A DNA stretch of 64,000 bases, from the NCBI RefSeq assembly GCF_001640025.1, contig NC_031671.1, positions 1,612,001 to 1,676,000 on the forward strand, written 5' to 3'. The first letter of the stretch is position 1. Each line of letters opens with the position of its first letter. Shown piece after piece: positions 1 to 11,210 of this stretch. The translations under genes and the position numbers were made by a program. The DNA comes from Sugiyamaella lignohabitans. Lineage: Eukaryota > Ascomycota > Dipodascomycetes > Dipodascales > Trichomonascaceae. The notes under the pieces were generated by a model. The model searched no databases. It saw nothing but the letters and a program-made list of their open reading frames with translations, and was not told where the DNA came from.

Positions 1-292
1 TCATCACCAAAGACCCGAACTTCTGCTTTTTAGCCATTTCCTGAATTTCAGCCATTCTCTTTTTCCTATAAATCTCGATAAACTCCTCATCCTCCAGCCC
101 GTCTTCATCAATCTCGTCTAGCTCATCCAGCGTCTTATGCTCCAACCTATTCTCATGAGCATGTCTCACGGCCTCCTCAAGAGCCTCCTCCAACTGCGCA
201 CTCGGCGAAGGTGGCCGCTCAGGAATCACGCCATGTGCCCGCAGAATATCATTCCACTCAGTATCTTCGTTCGGATTAACCTCCACGTTCAT
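1..292 (-). CDS. PLP2: Phosducin-like protein 2, N-terminal part (runs off window start)
   Basis: The minus strand reads from an ATG at 292-290 to the window edge without a stop, giving about 97 residues. The start MNVEVNPNEDTEWNDILR, then a 'HGVIPE' segment, a Glu/Asp-rich helix and 'YRKKRMAEIQEMAKKQKFG', is the characteristic N-terminus of the PLP2/PDCL3 branch of phosducin-like proteins. These are cytosolic co-chaperones of the CCT chaperonin that assist actin, tubulin and G-beta folding. The thioredoxin-like domain that should follow lies outside the window. The gene is divergent from the zinc-cluster regulator that starts at 1376, with a GC-palindrome element in the shared upstream DNA. 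Family assignment is strong; only the N-terminal third is visible. Confidence 0.88.
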   Translation of the reverse strand, partial: MNVEVNPNEDTEWNDILRAHGVIPERPPSPSAQLEEALEEAVRHAHENRLEHKTLDELDEIDEDGLEDEEFIEIYRKKRMAEIQEMAKKQKFGSLVM

Positions 293-396
293 CCTGTCAC
301 TGCTCCTCTACAATCTCGCCCTCTCCCACTTCCACATGTCCCCTACTTCACACTATCCCCCCTTACCCTGATCCGAGCCGCACACTGTGGGGCGCT

Positions 397-534
397 GCCT
401 CCGGCGGCTGGGGCTCCGCCCCAGACCCTGGTTGCTCCTGCTTCGCAGGAGTTTTGCTGGGACCGTATACGCCCGATTCGAGCGTAGCGAGAGGAGCCGC
501 GGGGTCTGGGGCCGCAGCCCCAGCCGCCGGAGGC
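397..534 (+). repeat. GC-palindrome element, full copy (G arm - spacer - S arm)
   Basis: Reference copy. The left arm is GCCTCCGGCGG, the hairpin CTGGGGCTCCGCCCCAG, ACCCTGGTTG, then the G-type hairpin CTCCTGCTTCGCAGGAG. The spacer contains TTTTGCTGGGACCGT. The right arm is inverted and starts with the S-type end (CGAGCGTAGCGAGAGG), ending CCGCCGGAGGC. Here 'G arm' and 'S arm' name the two inner ends; + means G arm to the left or S arm to the right. Confidence 0.95.
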
Positions 535-1235
535 AGACCCCCCCTCGGAGACCGTGGTCGGGTGCCCGATTCTTCGGGTTAGGAGGTGGATGGGCAATCA
601 GGGTTTGATGGAACGTCAGGGGGGTGCATGGCTGACGTGTGGAACAATGAGAAGTCGACAGGAGCAGATGAGTGCAGGAGGCTGCAGCAGGTGATGCTGG
701 GGGAGAGGCGAGAGGCTGTTGAGCCGCGCGTTAAAGCACAAGCGACCAGCGAGATTGATTGCAGATTAGCTAATACGAACAATCGGAATCCATACCGACA
801 GACCAACAGACAGACCGATTGATAATTTTGTTCCTCGACCGAGTGTGTGTTAAAAAGTCGCGGTGTTAACTGTGTTTGGATATTTACTTTTTTGGTACTC
901 GATGTTTGGACTATCGATTCAATCTCTTTGATCCTTGTATTTTTATCGCTTTTTTTTGTACTTTGTGAAGGGTTTTTGTTTGATTCCGAACGGTTTGTTT
1001 CGGTCAGAGATCCGCGGGTTTGAGCTGCAGTTGTGGCGTTGATTCGAGAAGCAACGAGGGTCTTTAGATTCTGGTTCTTAATTAGTCGAGTGGTTATAGG
1101 AACTTGTTTGGAACTTGTTTGGGAATTTGGAACTAAGTTCACGTGGTTTTGAGTTTGTCACTGCTTCTTCGAGAGGTAGGTTAGTCATCCTAGTACTACC
1201 TCGGTGGTTAGTTATTCTTATCTCGAATCGTTCTT

Positions 1236-1312
1236 GAATTATTCTCGAGTAATATTTGAGTAATATTCGAGTCATCTTCGAGTCACCTTTCGAATAATTT
1301 TCGAGTTATTTG
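1236..1312. repeat. Degenerate TTCGAGT short tandem repeats
   Basis: About six imperfect copies of an 11-14 bp unit (TTCGAGTAATA, TTCGAGTCATC, TTCGAGTTATT and variants) lie within 140 bp upstream of the zinc-cluster ATG. Periodicity is visible by eye; function is unknown. Confidence 0.6.
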
Positions 1313-1375
1313 AACCACTTCGTGGTACTAGTTAGTTCGTCAAGTTCGATTCACGAACAGGTGAAATTTTTGATC

Positions 1376-3985
1376 ATGCCTTCCGAGCCCGAATTCTCTC
1401 AAAAGTGGAGGAAACAGCAGGCCTGTGACCGGTGTCGTCGATTCAAGGTTCGATGTCAGTACGAGACTCCTGAGGATGTTTCGTGTATCAGGTGCACAAA
1501 AGCCGGTGCTGAATGTGCCATCACGGCAGGGGCTCATGGTCCTGGTGCTGGTGGAGCAGCTGGTTCAACACGAAAGCGAAAGAAGGCTGCTACTGAATCG
1601 ACAGCTCTGACAACTACGACATTGTCGCCAGCAGGATCCAACTCGATCAGTTGTGACGAGTGTTTTGCTCAGAAACGGCCTATTATTTCTCATGAAGAGA
1701 GATTAGACAGAATCAATCTGCTTAAAAGACGTGTAGAACTCGCCAATGAAGAGATTTCCATGCTGAAATCTCTCGACTTCCAGGGCGACAAGGGCGTTTT
1801 AATGCACACACAGCTGAAATTTCGCCAACAACAGACCAAAAAAGCCGAAGAACCACTGTCAGCTTCGTCTACAACATCGTCTCCGGTTTCTTCTTACACT
1901 AATCCTCCATCCAACTATATTGATGAACAATATTTATATGCTGCTGATACTTCCATCGGCACGAGAGTCAGCTGGCTACCACCAGTACGGGTTACTTGTT
2001 TTAATTGTGTCGAATTTGCTATCAAGTACGGTTTCTACACAGAGAGTGAACTACAGAATTTCTTCGAGTCCTACGTGACGAATCTCGCTTTGTATCTACC
2101 ATTTCCGTTAAGCGATCGGTTGCCTTATAATGAGATGCGTAAAGTAAGTCCTGTACTAACAGTGACTGCTGCTACTTGTATGGCAGTGTGCTCAACAACC
2201 GACCGAGCAAAGGAACGAATCGCGTTTTTGGAACGGGTGGTTGGCGAAGCTGTGTTTATAGAGCGTCATTTGAGTCTGGAGCTACAAATGGTACTGATTA
2301 TGATTACAGTATTTGTATCGCCGAAAATCGACCGTCAAGCCCCATTCCAGCTGCTGATATCGTTGGCAGTATCATTATCACTTGATCTGGGTTCAGACGA
2401 AGATATAGATACTTTGAACGATGTCAACAGTGATCCCGAAGCAGTCAAGATTGCATTCAAACGAACAAGAGCATACATTTCACTGTGTACATGTATTGCT
2501 GGTATGGCGCTCAACTCGGCCAGACAGAGACTACTACAGGTAATGTCACACTGTGAACGATGCTGTGACGCTGTTCTATCAAGAGCTCCTAGCTACGATA
2601 AACCAATTGTTTATCTACTGAAGATGATGTTGTATTATAATACCTCGATCGACAAATTACGAGACCCCTATGAGCCATTTTCAAGCCTGTTGAGTCATTA
2701 CGAGACTACCCGAGAAAAACTAGAAGCACTATATACCGAGGGTGATGCAGCAGCGCTGGACTGGATAGAAGATAGGTTTCGCATTCCTATTTATTCAAGT
2801 TATCTGATACTTCTCCAGTCACTTAATGAATGCATGTTGAGCAGATTAGCCATGCTTGATACCAGTGAGCCTCAATTTAGAGAGTTGTGGTACAAATTCG
2901 CCGAGGAAATCAAACGACTGGCTAAACTGATAATTGACGGGTTTTTGGAGTTGTCGAAATACGGCAGTAGTTTCCCGAATTTCATGTACTTCCGACCACT
3001 TCACGCCCTGACGTCGTTGATTCGACTACGACTAGTTTCTTGGAGTATGAGACTGGAAATCGATATCGATGTCGAGACTCCATTTAAACAAGCCAAAGCA
3101 GCGTGGATCGAGATGAAAAAGACAAGTTATGTTGGAGAGCAGTTGTACGAGTTTCTCACCAAAGTCGAGACCTGGATGAATATCAAGCTGGGTCATGCCA
3201 GCCAGCAAGAAGCTGAAACAACGCTACAAGTTGGAAGGGCTAAGATGCCTCCTTCTGCCGTGAGCAGAGGAACTATCGATACACTTCACCGAATCATTCG
3301 AGAAGTGATTACCGATCCAACTACTGCACAAAAGAAGAAACGCCAGGAAAGTATAACCTCCGGTTCTGTGTCTAACTCAGGTACTACAGCCAGTCCGACT
3401 CCTGCTCCACTTCCACAAGTGCAACTTCCACCACCTCCACAACCAGAACCACAACCACAACCAATGACTCAACGAACACAACCCCCCTCACTTCCACTAG
3501 CAGCGCCATTCCCGCCTCTAGCCAGATTCACCATGGCGCGACCACGAGCCGGACCCGGACAATTAACCCCGCCAATTATTCCCCATCCCGCTTCACAAGC
3601 ACAATCACAACAAACACAAACACAACCACCACCAGCTCAACCAGCTCGTAATCAAATACCATCAACCCTGCCACCACCTCAACAGCAGATCAAACACGAC
3701 GTGCCATCACAAGCAGCACCACCGCCAGCCCATTCCATGTCGTCTTCATCATCCTCACCTGCCACTACCGACGACAGCAGTAATATGAACCCCACACCCT
3801 TCAACAATTACTACATGGACCAATACGACATGAAAGACCCCATAGCCGGGGCCAATCAACCCGCTCTCGACGGCAGCATGCTGCCCATGATGTACGTCGA
3901 CGGCACCTCGTTCATCAACCAACCCAATGACATCGAAGACCTCCTCAAAGAACTCTTCAACGAAGTCAACAGCGGCAGTCTCTAA
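1376..3985 (+). CDS. Zn2Cys6 (Gal4-type) transcription factor
   Basis: A 869-residue fungal zinc-cluster regulator. Near the N-terminus, CDRCRRFKVRC followed by CIRCTKAGAEC gives the C-x2-C-x6-C / C-x2-C-x6-C pattern of a binuclear zinc DNA-binding domain. A long mostly helical middle region resembles the fungal regulatory (middle homology) region. After about residue 680 the protein becomes Pro/Gln-rich and low-complexity (PPPPQPEPQPQP, SSSSSS), and it ends in a short acidic/hydrophobic segment (DIEDLLKELF) suited to activation. I chose the ATG at 1376: the open frame extends to 1310 but begins there with TTG, and the zinc cluster lies about 17 residues after 1376. The target pathway cannot be told; a Leu3/War1-like layout is only an impression. 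Confidence 0.9.
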   Translation: MPSEPEFSQKWRKQQACDRCRRFKVRCQYETPEDVSCIRCTKAGAECAITAGAHGPGAGGAAGSTRKRKKAATESTALTTTTLSPAGSNSISCDECFAQKRPIISHEERLDRINLLKRRVELANEEISMLKSLDFQGDKGVLMHTQLKFRQQQTKKAEEPLSASSTTSSPVSSYTNPPSNYIDEQYLYAADTSIGTRVSWLPPVRVTCFNCVEFAIKYGFYTESELQNFFESYVTNLALYLPFPLSDRLPYNEMRKVSPVLTVTAATCMAVCSTTDRAKERIAFLERVVGEAVFIERHLSLELQMVLIMITVFVSPKIDRQAPFQLLISLAVSLSLDLGSDEDIDTLNDVNSDPEAVKIAFKRTRAYISLCTCIAGMALNSARQRLLQVMSHCERCCDAVLSRAPSYDKPIVYLLKMMLYYNTSIDKLRDPYEPFSSLLSHYETTREKLEALYTEGDAAALDWIEDRFRIPIYSSYLILLQSLNECMLSRLAMLDTSEPQFRELWYKFAEEIKRLAKLIIDGFLELSKYGSSFPNFMYFRPLHALTSLIRLRLVSWSMRLEIDIDVETPFKQAKAAWIEMKKTSYVGEQLYEFLTKVETWMNIKLGHASQQEAETTLQVGRAKMPPSAVSRGTIDTLHRIIREVITDPTTAQKKKRQESITSGSVSNSGTTASPTPAPLPQVQLPPPPQPEPQPQPMTQRTQPPSLPLAAPFPPLARFTMARPRAGPGQLTPPIIPHPASQAQSQQTQTQPPPAQPARNQIPSTLPPPQQQIKHDVPSQAAPPPAHSMSSSSSSPATTDDSSNMNPTPFNNYYMDQYDMKDPIAGANQPALDGSMLPMMYVDGTSFINQPNDIEDLLKELFNEVNSGSL

Positions 3986-4072
3986 TCACCCCACTCTCCC
4001 CTTACTCTATTTAATACTCTACTTTTTTTTTCCCTCTCACACCCTCTCCGGCTCTGGGGTCTTTGGGGGTCT

Positions 4073-4240
4073 GCCTCCGGCGGCTGGGGCTCTGCCCCAG
4101 ACCCCGTGGCTCCTCTCGCTCCGCTCGAGTCGGGCTTGGGGGTCCCTCACTGAATCTATTCTGCGGTCAACACTGAATCCCGACTCAAGCGGAGCGAGAG
4201 GAGCCACGGGGTCTGGGGCAGAGCCCCAGCCGCCGGAGGC
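4073..4240. repeat. GC-palindrome element, S/S copy with extended flanks
   Basis: Both arms carry S-type ends (CTCGCTCCGCTCGAGTCG and its inverse), making this nearly symmetrical. The inverted repeat continues outward: GGGGTCTTTGGGGGTCT before the left arm mirrors AGACCCCAAAGACCCCC after the right. It begins 88 bp after the zinc-cluster stop codon. Confidence 0.92.
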
Positions 4241-6508
4241 AGACCCCAAAGACCCCCAGAACTAAAACGGGGCGCGTATCGGGGCAATGACGGAGCGAAA
4301 TTTTATTAAGGAAGGTGACATGTCAATCGGCTGTCAGAAACAGAGTTTCCGAGTCCCGACGTCCGTTGGCAGAGGGTCATGCAAGATCCAATTTTTGTTC
4401 CTGCAGGTGGTGGACTTGGGTAGGTCGCCTACAAGCGGCGCTGCTGATGTGGGATGTGGGAGGAGGGAGGGGGACCAGTGGGGTTGTCGGTCGGCAGGTG
4501 CGTGAGCCGAGTTCCGATAGACGATGCCAGTGGGGTCTTATAGCTGCATTCGAGTCCAGTCGGGTTAGTGAGTTAGTCAGGTCAGTGAAGGAGGAGGAGG
4601 AAAAGGAGGAGGAGGAGGAGGAGCACGACTCGGTTCGGCGGGCGATGAGCCGTTGAAAAAAAAAAGTATGACGCTAGTAATGGCATCGCCGTAGCCAGCC
4701 AACTGCTGAAAAAGCTTAACTTTAATTTTATGTCCGACATGACCACCGCCTCCATTGGCACAGAAGCTTAAGGTTTGAAAAGCGTTTCTATTGTGTAACC
4801 GTCTCACGCGACAGCCGCCTTAGTTGCAGCGGTAGTGACAATTGGCTTAACGTTCTCGAGGCGCTGCTGCTGCTTGTCAGGTACAAGTGCGTATTACGCA
4901 CATGTCCTGAAAGATCGATCATCTAATTCGAGAAAGAGGGTTGTGGGGGTTGTATATTGGTTGTTCTTTTCGTCAGAGAACTATTATTAGCTACCACGAA
5001 AAGTGCCATTAGCTCAGTTCTGTTATGTCCGACAATCGTGGCGGCTAATTGACCAGTTCACACTCTTAGGCGTGGTTTCAATTCACGGACTTGGTGAGTT
5101 TTTTTATCATCACCGACGGCTCGCTCATTGCTTCCAGCGTTTCAGAATTGTGCCAGAGTTTCCTGCGGAATTCTGTTTTGTTTTACCCAGCAGCGTTTTA
5201 TTAGCAGTGGCCGGTCGTTGACTCAGTTCTGGCAGTCTGTTATTAGTATTTGTGTTAGCAGACTAGTGTCCTCAGTTTTTCGGTTTCTGAGGTTTGAGTC
5301 TGTCTTCTCCGGTGAGTTGCATCTGCCGAAGTGTGCTGTCGGATGCCTTATGAGGCCTCATGTCGGCTATCAGCTTCCGTGCACCAGACCTGAGATCCGT
5401 GTAAATAAGTTTACTAGTACTTTAAATTTAGTTCAGTCTTTTCTGCAGTACAGATATGGAGTGCCGTGTATTAAAAATTATCACCAAAAAAAGACCAACG
5501 GCAATGGCTAAGGCTACGGCAATGCCGAGGTCACTACAAAAACAGACATGGGTCGCTGCGGTCAGCTCATCTCACAGCCGACTAGAAAAAACCAGTACAG
5601 ATGAGAAAAGGCACGAAACACAAAAACAGGAATAAAAAAAAGAAGAAAAAAACCAGCTAAGAGGGAGTGCATTGCGGAATAAACCTGAATGTGGTGCGGT
5701 GCCTTGCGTGGAGCAGACAGTTTCTTTTTTGGGTAGCGGTAAGAATAATCGGCACGGTACATGGCATAAAGCTAGTTGCAGATAAACCCTTGTTTGGGCG
5801 GACGACATGAACAGTAAGGCGGGAAGCAGATTTTCATTGCAGAGAAGTTCAGAGATCTGAGCATGAGATGCTCGATTTATGCATGAGTAAGTTGTCAAAT
5901 ACCCATATAGGGAAATAATGAGCTAGATTGAACATGCGCACAGGAGCGATCCTACCCAACCCATCAGCAGATCACATACCCAAACAGCGATAGTTTCCCG
6001 ATCAGAACACGCTTAGTGCCCCGTCAATCTGCTATAAATATGGAGTAGTTTAATTTGATCTTGGCACATTCTTTTCAGTAGCGGTAATCATCATTAGTCT
6101 GTATCCTAGTGGGCATTAACCCAGTACGACTAGTTCATGAATTGGTTCAGCTAGCATCGTTGCTGCTGCGACCGTCACCGGCGGGCTGACCACCGGTGGG
6201 GGTGGGGGTGGGTGCTTTGCTCCAAACTCCGTGATTTCTCTCGCTTCGCTCGAGGCAGAGGGGGGGGAGGGTGATTGGTGCGCATGGAACTTGGATGATG
6301 CAGCCGAGCTGTCAGTTGGGTTCACCAGAACCGTCACTCTGGTGCCCCTCTTCCCCAGCAACCAGCAGGGGGTCCTTGCCGGCCGTCACTAGACCACATG
6401 GAGTAGCTTTATTCCCGTGCATTATCACCGGTCATGTGAATGGCGTCTTCTTCTCTTAGATCTATCCCAGGGGCCGCTAGCGCTGGCAAACGAGGGGATG
6501 TGGGGCCT

Positions 6509-6647
6509 GCCTCCGGCGGCTGGGGCTCCGCCCCAGACCCTGGCTGCTCCTCTCGCTGCGCTCGAGTCGTTCACCCCTCCCACCCCCGCCCCCTCCTGCG
6601 AAGCAGGAGCAACCAGGGTCTGGGGCGGAGCCCCAGCCGCCGGAGGC
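6509..6647 (-). repeat. GC-palindrome element, full copy (S - spacer - G)
   Basis: Left S arm and right G arm (CTCCTGCGAAGCAGGAG). The GGGGCCT/AGGCCCC flanks extend the inverted repeat. Confidence 0.93.
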
Positions 6648-7044
6648 AGGCCCCACACCCCCTCGTATCAGTCTTCTCTGAACAAGTTAGAAATTGAACT
6701 ATTCTTGTTTGGACCGGCCCCCTAGACCGCCATTTGTACCTGCCTCATGTATTATGTAGTGTATATAATATTTTGCGAGCGCGCCGCCAGGCTGGCTGGC
6801 CTATTGTTCGCACATGAGGCTATTGTGCAGCAGCAGCGGCATGTAAGGTAAATCGCGGCGCGCCACGCCCCGCCGCCAGCTGCGAGCGAGCGTGCGAGCG
6901 TGCACCACCGCGCGTGTTTAAAGTTCCATGGTCCGCTCATGCACACTGCCGGTATAGGAATTTGATAATAAAAACACAACGTCACCGCCGGTACCTCAAT
7001 AACGGGCCTCTGACCTGGACCCGGCCGAGGCTGGGTGCGGGTGT

Positions 7045-7099
7045 GCCTCCGGCGGCTGGGGCTCCGCCCCAGACCCTGGTTGCTCCTGCTTCGCAGGAG
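7045..7099 (+). repeat. GC-palindrome element, single G arm
   Basis: A left-type arm ending at the CTCCTGCTTCGCAGGAG hairpin. No inverted partner follows within 200 bp. Confidence 0.9.
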
Positions 7100-7332
7100 G
7101 GGGAGGGGGCGAGGTGCCGGATGTGGGTCGGGGGTCGGCAGAAGCGACGCATCAGCTGCTGGAAATACAAGCGACAGCAGCAGCGGCAGCAGAGCACGGG
7201 TGCCAGGTTCAGCATAGCATCAAATGAAGCATCGGGCATGAATGCACGAGCGTCGGCTGCTGATGCTGCTGCCGCTGCTGCTGATGTCTGAGGTGCTCAC
7301 TCGATTGACCTGTTTTTCAGCTGATGAATTGA

Positions 7333-7333
<1 letters not shown>

Positions 7334-7369
<36 letters not shown>
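7334..7369. repeat. (TG)18 microsatellite
   Basis: Thirty-six bases of uninterrupted TG dinucleotide, followed by CGCGC. Confidence 0.97.
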
Positions 7370-7374
<5 letters not shown>

Positions 7375-8978
7375 TTGGCACCCGATTCTCTCTGTCATTT
7401 ACTCAGTCACCTGCTGACCGATATGTCAGATTCTACGAATCTCACTCAGATCACGGTTTCCCTTTCCGACCGTACAACCGATGATTATTTGCTGCCCATC
7501 GCCCGTCGCTCGCTCCCTTGTTGGCTGCTAAAAAAACTGCTAGCCAGCTGCTGGTTAACTCATTTTTAGTTTAAACAGAAAAAGGTATTCTTTATGGACA
7601 GACACATTTTGAAACTATAATTCTCGGATTAATTCTTGAGTGGGGCTGGCTCTCTGCTAGCTCGGCCCTAGACCTTAGCTTTTCCCTCTCACCCTTCCCT
7701 CTGCCTTCACTCCTCGGTAGAAGACTGGATGGATTACCATCGGCTGCTTCGTTTTTTTCTTCCTTTCTCCGTATCCAGACTAGACTATATACAAGTATAT
7801 GCGTGCCAAAAGAAAAAAAATAAAAAAATGTAAATAAACACTTATTAGGTTGTTGAACATCTGCGCATAAAAAGCAATGCCGCATACTCCTAAATAACAA
7901 AAGCAAAGTTTCCCGAAACAAAGAAACCTCCACAAAAACAAATTATTGAATGCTATCAGCGCGCCCAAGTTTCACCACATTCAGGTTTCGCGGCATACAC
8001 CACTGTCAGGCACACTAAATGAACTAAAAATAACATCAAACTGCCATCTGTTTTCACATTTATCGGACCGGCGTCTCAGAAAGCAAAAAAAAGCTGAGTC
8101 TGAGTCAGTACTTGAACTGAAAACGAAGAGGCTGAGGAGCAGGTGACATTAATACAATTGAAATCTCGTCAATTACAATAGAAAAAGCAAATCCCCAAAC
8201 CAATTAATTCCAAAACGAGTATTAATGAACAAGATATTCGTACAAAGTCCAATCAATCCAATCAAGATGAGGCACCAGTTCAATTGCTCTATCAGCCTGA
8301 TCCCATACTGAGGAAAGAGCGATACCAGGGGGGAAAAAGCAAATCCCTAGCCAGCGGGTTACTTACTAACTAACTAGCTAGCTAACGAACTAACTGTATT
8401 ACATGACCTACTCTGTAGATTATTCTACATTGTCGATTATACCACTGTATAAAGAAATAGTATTGTCTATAGTACATTGTACATATGCTATTATTCACAT
8501 TATACTACAGGAGACATATACTATTATACACATTGTACGACTGGATTCATATACTATTGACACCGTTGTATATTGTATTGTAATTGTTCTGCGGTACAAT
8601 GTTCTGCGTACAGTGAGTAACAGACGTCTAAACATAGACAGACATATAGCACATAAGCAGTCTTTTCTCCTGTAATTAAATAGGTCTGAGCTAAGCACAG
8701 GAGATGCGAAATGAGAACGCAAAAAGCAAACAGAACTAGACAACTGAATAATATTATATAGAGAGCGGTACAATTGCAGAATCTAGATACGCGCGTGGTG
8801 CGAGATAGAGATACAGATCCAGGTGAAAAATTATTAGCTACCGCATGAAAGATGCCCACCTTCATGCTGGACGCTGGAAACGTTCGGACAATGGGCCACA
8901 GCCCGCCCCTCCAGCTTTTTTGCAATTAATTACAATATAAAAACGTACACCCAACTCTAACCCTCGGAGAGCCGGCCT

Positions 8979-9125
8979 GCCTCCGGCGGCTGGGGCTCCG
9001 CCCCAGACCCTGGTTGCTCCTGCTTCGCAGGAGAATGCCAGTCAGGACCGGGACCGAGGCGCAACGACTCGAGCGAAGCGAGAGGAGCAACCAGGGTCTG
9101 GGGCGGAGCCCCAGCCGCCGGAGGC
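8979..9125 (+). repeat. GC-palindrome element, full copy (G - spacer - S)
   Basis: G arm, a spacer with GGGACCG, then inverted S arm ending CCGCCGGAGGC. Confidence 0.93.
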
Positions 9126-9460
9126 AGCGAGGCATCCCCAGATACCTCGGCGCCCGACAGTACGTGAGATGTGAGTTTAAAAAGAGACGATGACGTCGAA
9201 GGAAGAATAAAAGCCCGGAAGGTGTCACAGCCACTGCCGCCTGTCATTATTGCAGGTTCTGTTTTCTCCATATGGAGGATATTCCATTATTCTTTTGGAC
9301 CCTGACATCGCCGCCCGCAGGGCCCTGCCGCCTCGAACCGCCATTGTTCGTCTAACGCCGACAAATCCTCACTAACAGAGTTCGTGGTTCGTTGGTTCTA
9401 ACTTTTCTAATCGGGTCAAGTCTCGTGAGGGTTTTCCGCCTTGAACCAATCCGCCCAAAG

Positions 9461-9521
9461 CGACTCGAGCGCAGCGAGAGGAGCAACCAGGGTCTGGGGC
9501 GGAGCCCCAGCCGCCGGAGGC
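9461..9521 (+). repeat. GC-palindrome element, single right S arm
   Basis: CGACTCGAGCGCAGCGAGAG through CCGCCGGAGGC with no left partner nearby. Confidence 0.92.
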
Positions 9522-10358
9522 ACACCGGCCACCCCCTGGATTTGCCGTGTCCTGTCTCTGATAGCCTCTGACTGCTTGCTTCGCCTCGTCGCCTCAGCTG
9601 CTGGCCGCCTCGGTCTGACACGCCCCACCCCCTGATTGTTTATTCTCCACAGAGAAAAAGACTCCATTGTATTCCTGTCGGTTCAGTGACGAGTCGGTAT
9701 CGGTCGAACTGGCCGGCCGGCCGTGGTTGTCTCACTAACGCTATAAACTAGTCAGAATACTAACCCAGTGGGTTGTAGTCGTTTGTCGACGGAGTCGATG
9801 GAACCTCGGTCAGCAGCTCACGGCCTTAGTTCCTGTCAGCTGAGAGTCAGAGAGAGTGAGAGCCTGACTGTAGAGAGTCTCTGATGAGAGCCTGAGAGCT
9901 GAGAGACGAGAGCCCTTCATAAGCGCTTATAATTTATAGTGAGTGGTTCCTTTAGGTCCACTATAGAACCGTTATCAACCTCAGTTGCAGTGAGAGTGAA
10001 CGGTGAATGGAGGCAGATTCTGACAGAAACAGCATGGTTGCTTTTTCTCATTTCGGAACAATCCTGTCCCTCGGTATATGGATCGGCGCTTCAAACAAGC
10101 AGACATTGCTTTTTATTTCCGATATGCAGCAGAGAACAAAATTGCTTTTTCTATTTTCCTTAGCTCGTTTTGTAATTAGCCTGGCCTCTTTCTTTTTTAT
10201 TATTTTATTTTATTTTTTTTCATCCACCCAAAGCTGGCTGGTCACCACAAATAAACACTATAAATATGATTGAGTTTTCTTGTCAAAGAACAATTTCTTT
10301 CTTGTCTTCATTGTACTTTATCAACAGACTTTTTCTTTAGTACACAATAACAACAACC

Positions 10359-11210
10359 ATGTCTTCAGGTAACGAAGTTCTTTCCTCTCCTGCCGATAGT
10401 CAAGGCCTTCCTACTATTGAGCCTAATAAGAATGCCAACTACAGAAACCCTTCGTACACCAGACCGCGAGTCGCTGGTCTTTCTGATGACCTCCGTAACC
10501 ATTTGATTGCTGTCATTGGTGAGTTTGTTGGTACTTTCATGTTCTTGTTCTTTGCTTATGTCATTGCACAAATCGCCAACTCCGATAAGCGTCTCGATAA
10601 GGAGGGATCCAATCCTTCTCAATTGATCATGATCTCGTTTGGTTTCGGTTTCTCTGTCATGTGTCAAGTGTTTGTTTTCTACAGAATCTCTGGTGGTCAA
10701 TTGAACCCTGCTGTTACTTTGTCTCTTGCTCTTGTTCGTGCCATTACTCCTCTTCGTGCCATTCTCCTTGTTCCTACCCAGTTGATTGCCGGTATTGCTG
10801 CTGCCGCTGCTGCCAGTGCCATTACTCCTGGTCCCGTTCTTTTTGCCAACTCTCTTGGTGGAGGAGAATCGAGATCTAGAGGTGTTTTCCTTGAGATGTT
10901 CGCTACTGCTTTGTTGACCCAAGTTGTTCTTTTCTTGGCCGTTGAGAAGCACAGAGCTACTTTCATGGCCCCTATGGTCATTGGATTTGCTCTTTTCTTG
11001 GGACACTTGTTGTGCGTCTACTACACCGGTGCCGGTATCAACCCTGCCCGTTCGTTCGGTCCCAACGTCGTCATGGGCTCTTTCCCCGACTACCACTGGA
11101 TCTACTGGGTCGGTCCTATTCTGGGTTCGTTCTTGTCTGCTGGTCTTCACTACATGTTGAAGTTCCTTAACTACGAGACCGCCAACCCTGGCCAAGACTC
11201 CGACTTCTAA
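10359..11210 (+). CDS. AQY1: Aquaporin (orthodox water channel, AQY type)
   Basis: A 283-residue MIP-family channel of the plasma membrane. Six hydrophobic helices flank the two pore half-helices. The NPA motifs are at residues 116-118 ([10 protein letters not shown]) and 228-230 ([11 protein letters not shown]). The arginine after the second NPA and the histidine in GHLL (about 215) are the expected selectivity-filter residues of a water-selective aquaporin, and the position before the second NPA loop is Ala, as in yeast Aqy proteins. A hydrophilic N-terminus of about 45 residues precedes the first helix. Codon choice is strongly biased (GCT, GTT, CTT, ACT), suggesting high expression. The ATG at 10359 follows a typical A/C-rich leader (CAACAACCATG). 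A 276-codon antisense frame is a by-product of this bias. The symbol reflects family membership, not proven orthology. Confidence 0.93.
   Translation: MSSGNEVLSSPADSQGLPTIEPNKNANYRNPSYTRPRVAGLSDDLRNHLIAVIGEFVGTFMFLFFAYVIAQIANSDKRLDKEGSNPSQLIMISFGFGFSVMCQVFVFYRISGGQLNPAVTLSLALVRAITPLRAILLVPTQLIAGIAAAAAASAITPGPVLFANSLGGGESRSRGVFLEMFATALLTQVVLFLAVEKHRATFMAPMVIGFALFLGHLLCVYYTGAGINPARSFGPNVVMGSFPDYHWIYWVGPILGSFLSAGLHYMLKFLNYETANPGQDSDF

Larger units (their letters stand above)
293..1375. other. Divergent intergenic region, PLP2 / zinc-cluster gene
   Basis: No gene is seen. It holds one GC-palindrome element (397-534) and, just before the zinc-cluster gene, short degenerate direct repeats based on TTCGAGTAATA. 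Frames crossing the element encode only repeat-derived Pro/Ala/Arg-rich peptides. Confidence 0.6.
3986..10358. other. Gene-poor 6.4-kb interval upstream of the aquaporin gene
   Basis: No convincing gene, tRNA or spliced reading frame was found. Open frames are short, lack recognisable domains, or run through GC-palindrome arms. It holds elements at 4073-4240, 6509-6647, 7045-7099, 8979-9125 and 9461-9521. It also has a purine tract of GAG/GGA repeats near 4585-4623, a (TG)18 tract, and a CTAA/CTAG-rich stretch near 8365-8395. Such a long gap before a transport gene could carry an untranslated RNA or a large promoter, but the sequence does not show which. Confidence 0.5.

Noticed and set aside
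10365..11195. 276-codon frame antisense to the aquaporin gene
   Set aside because: It mirrors the strongly biased codons of the real gene, lacks hydrophobic or domain structure, and the aquaporin motifs on the plus strand are unambiguous.
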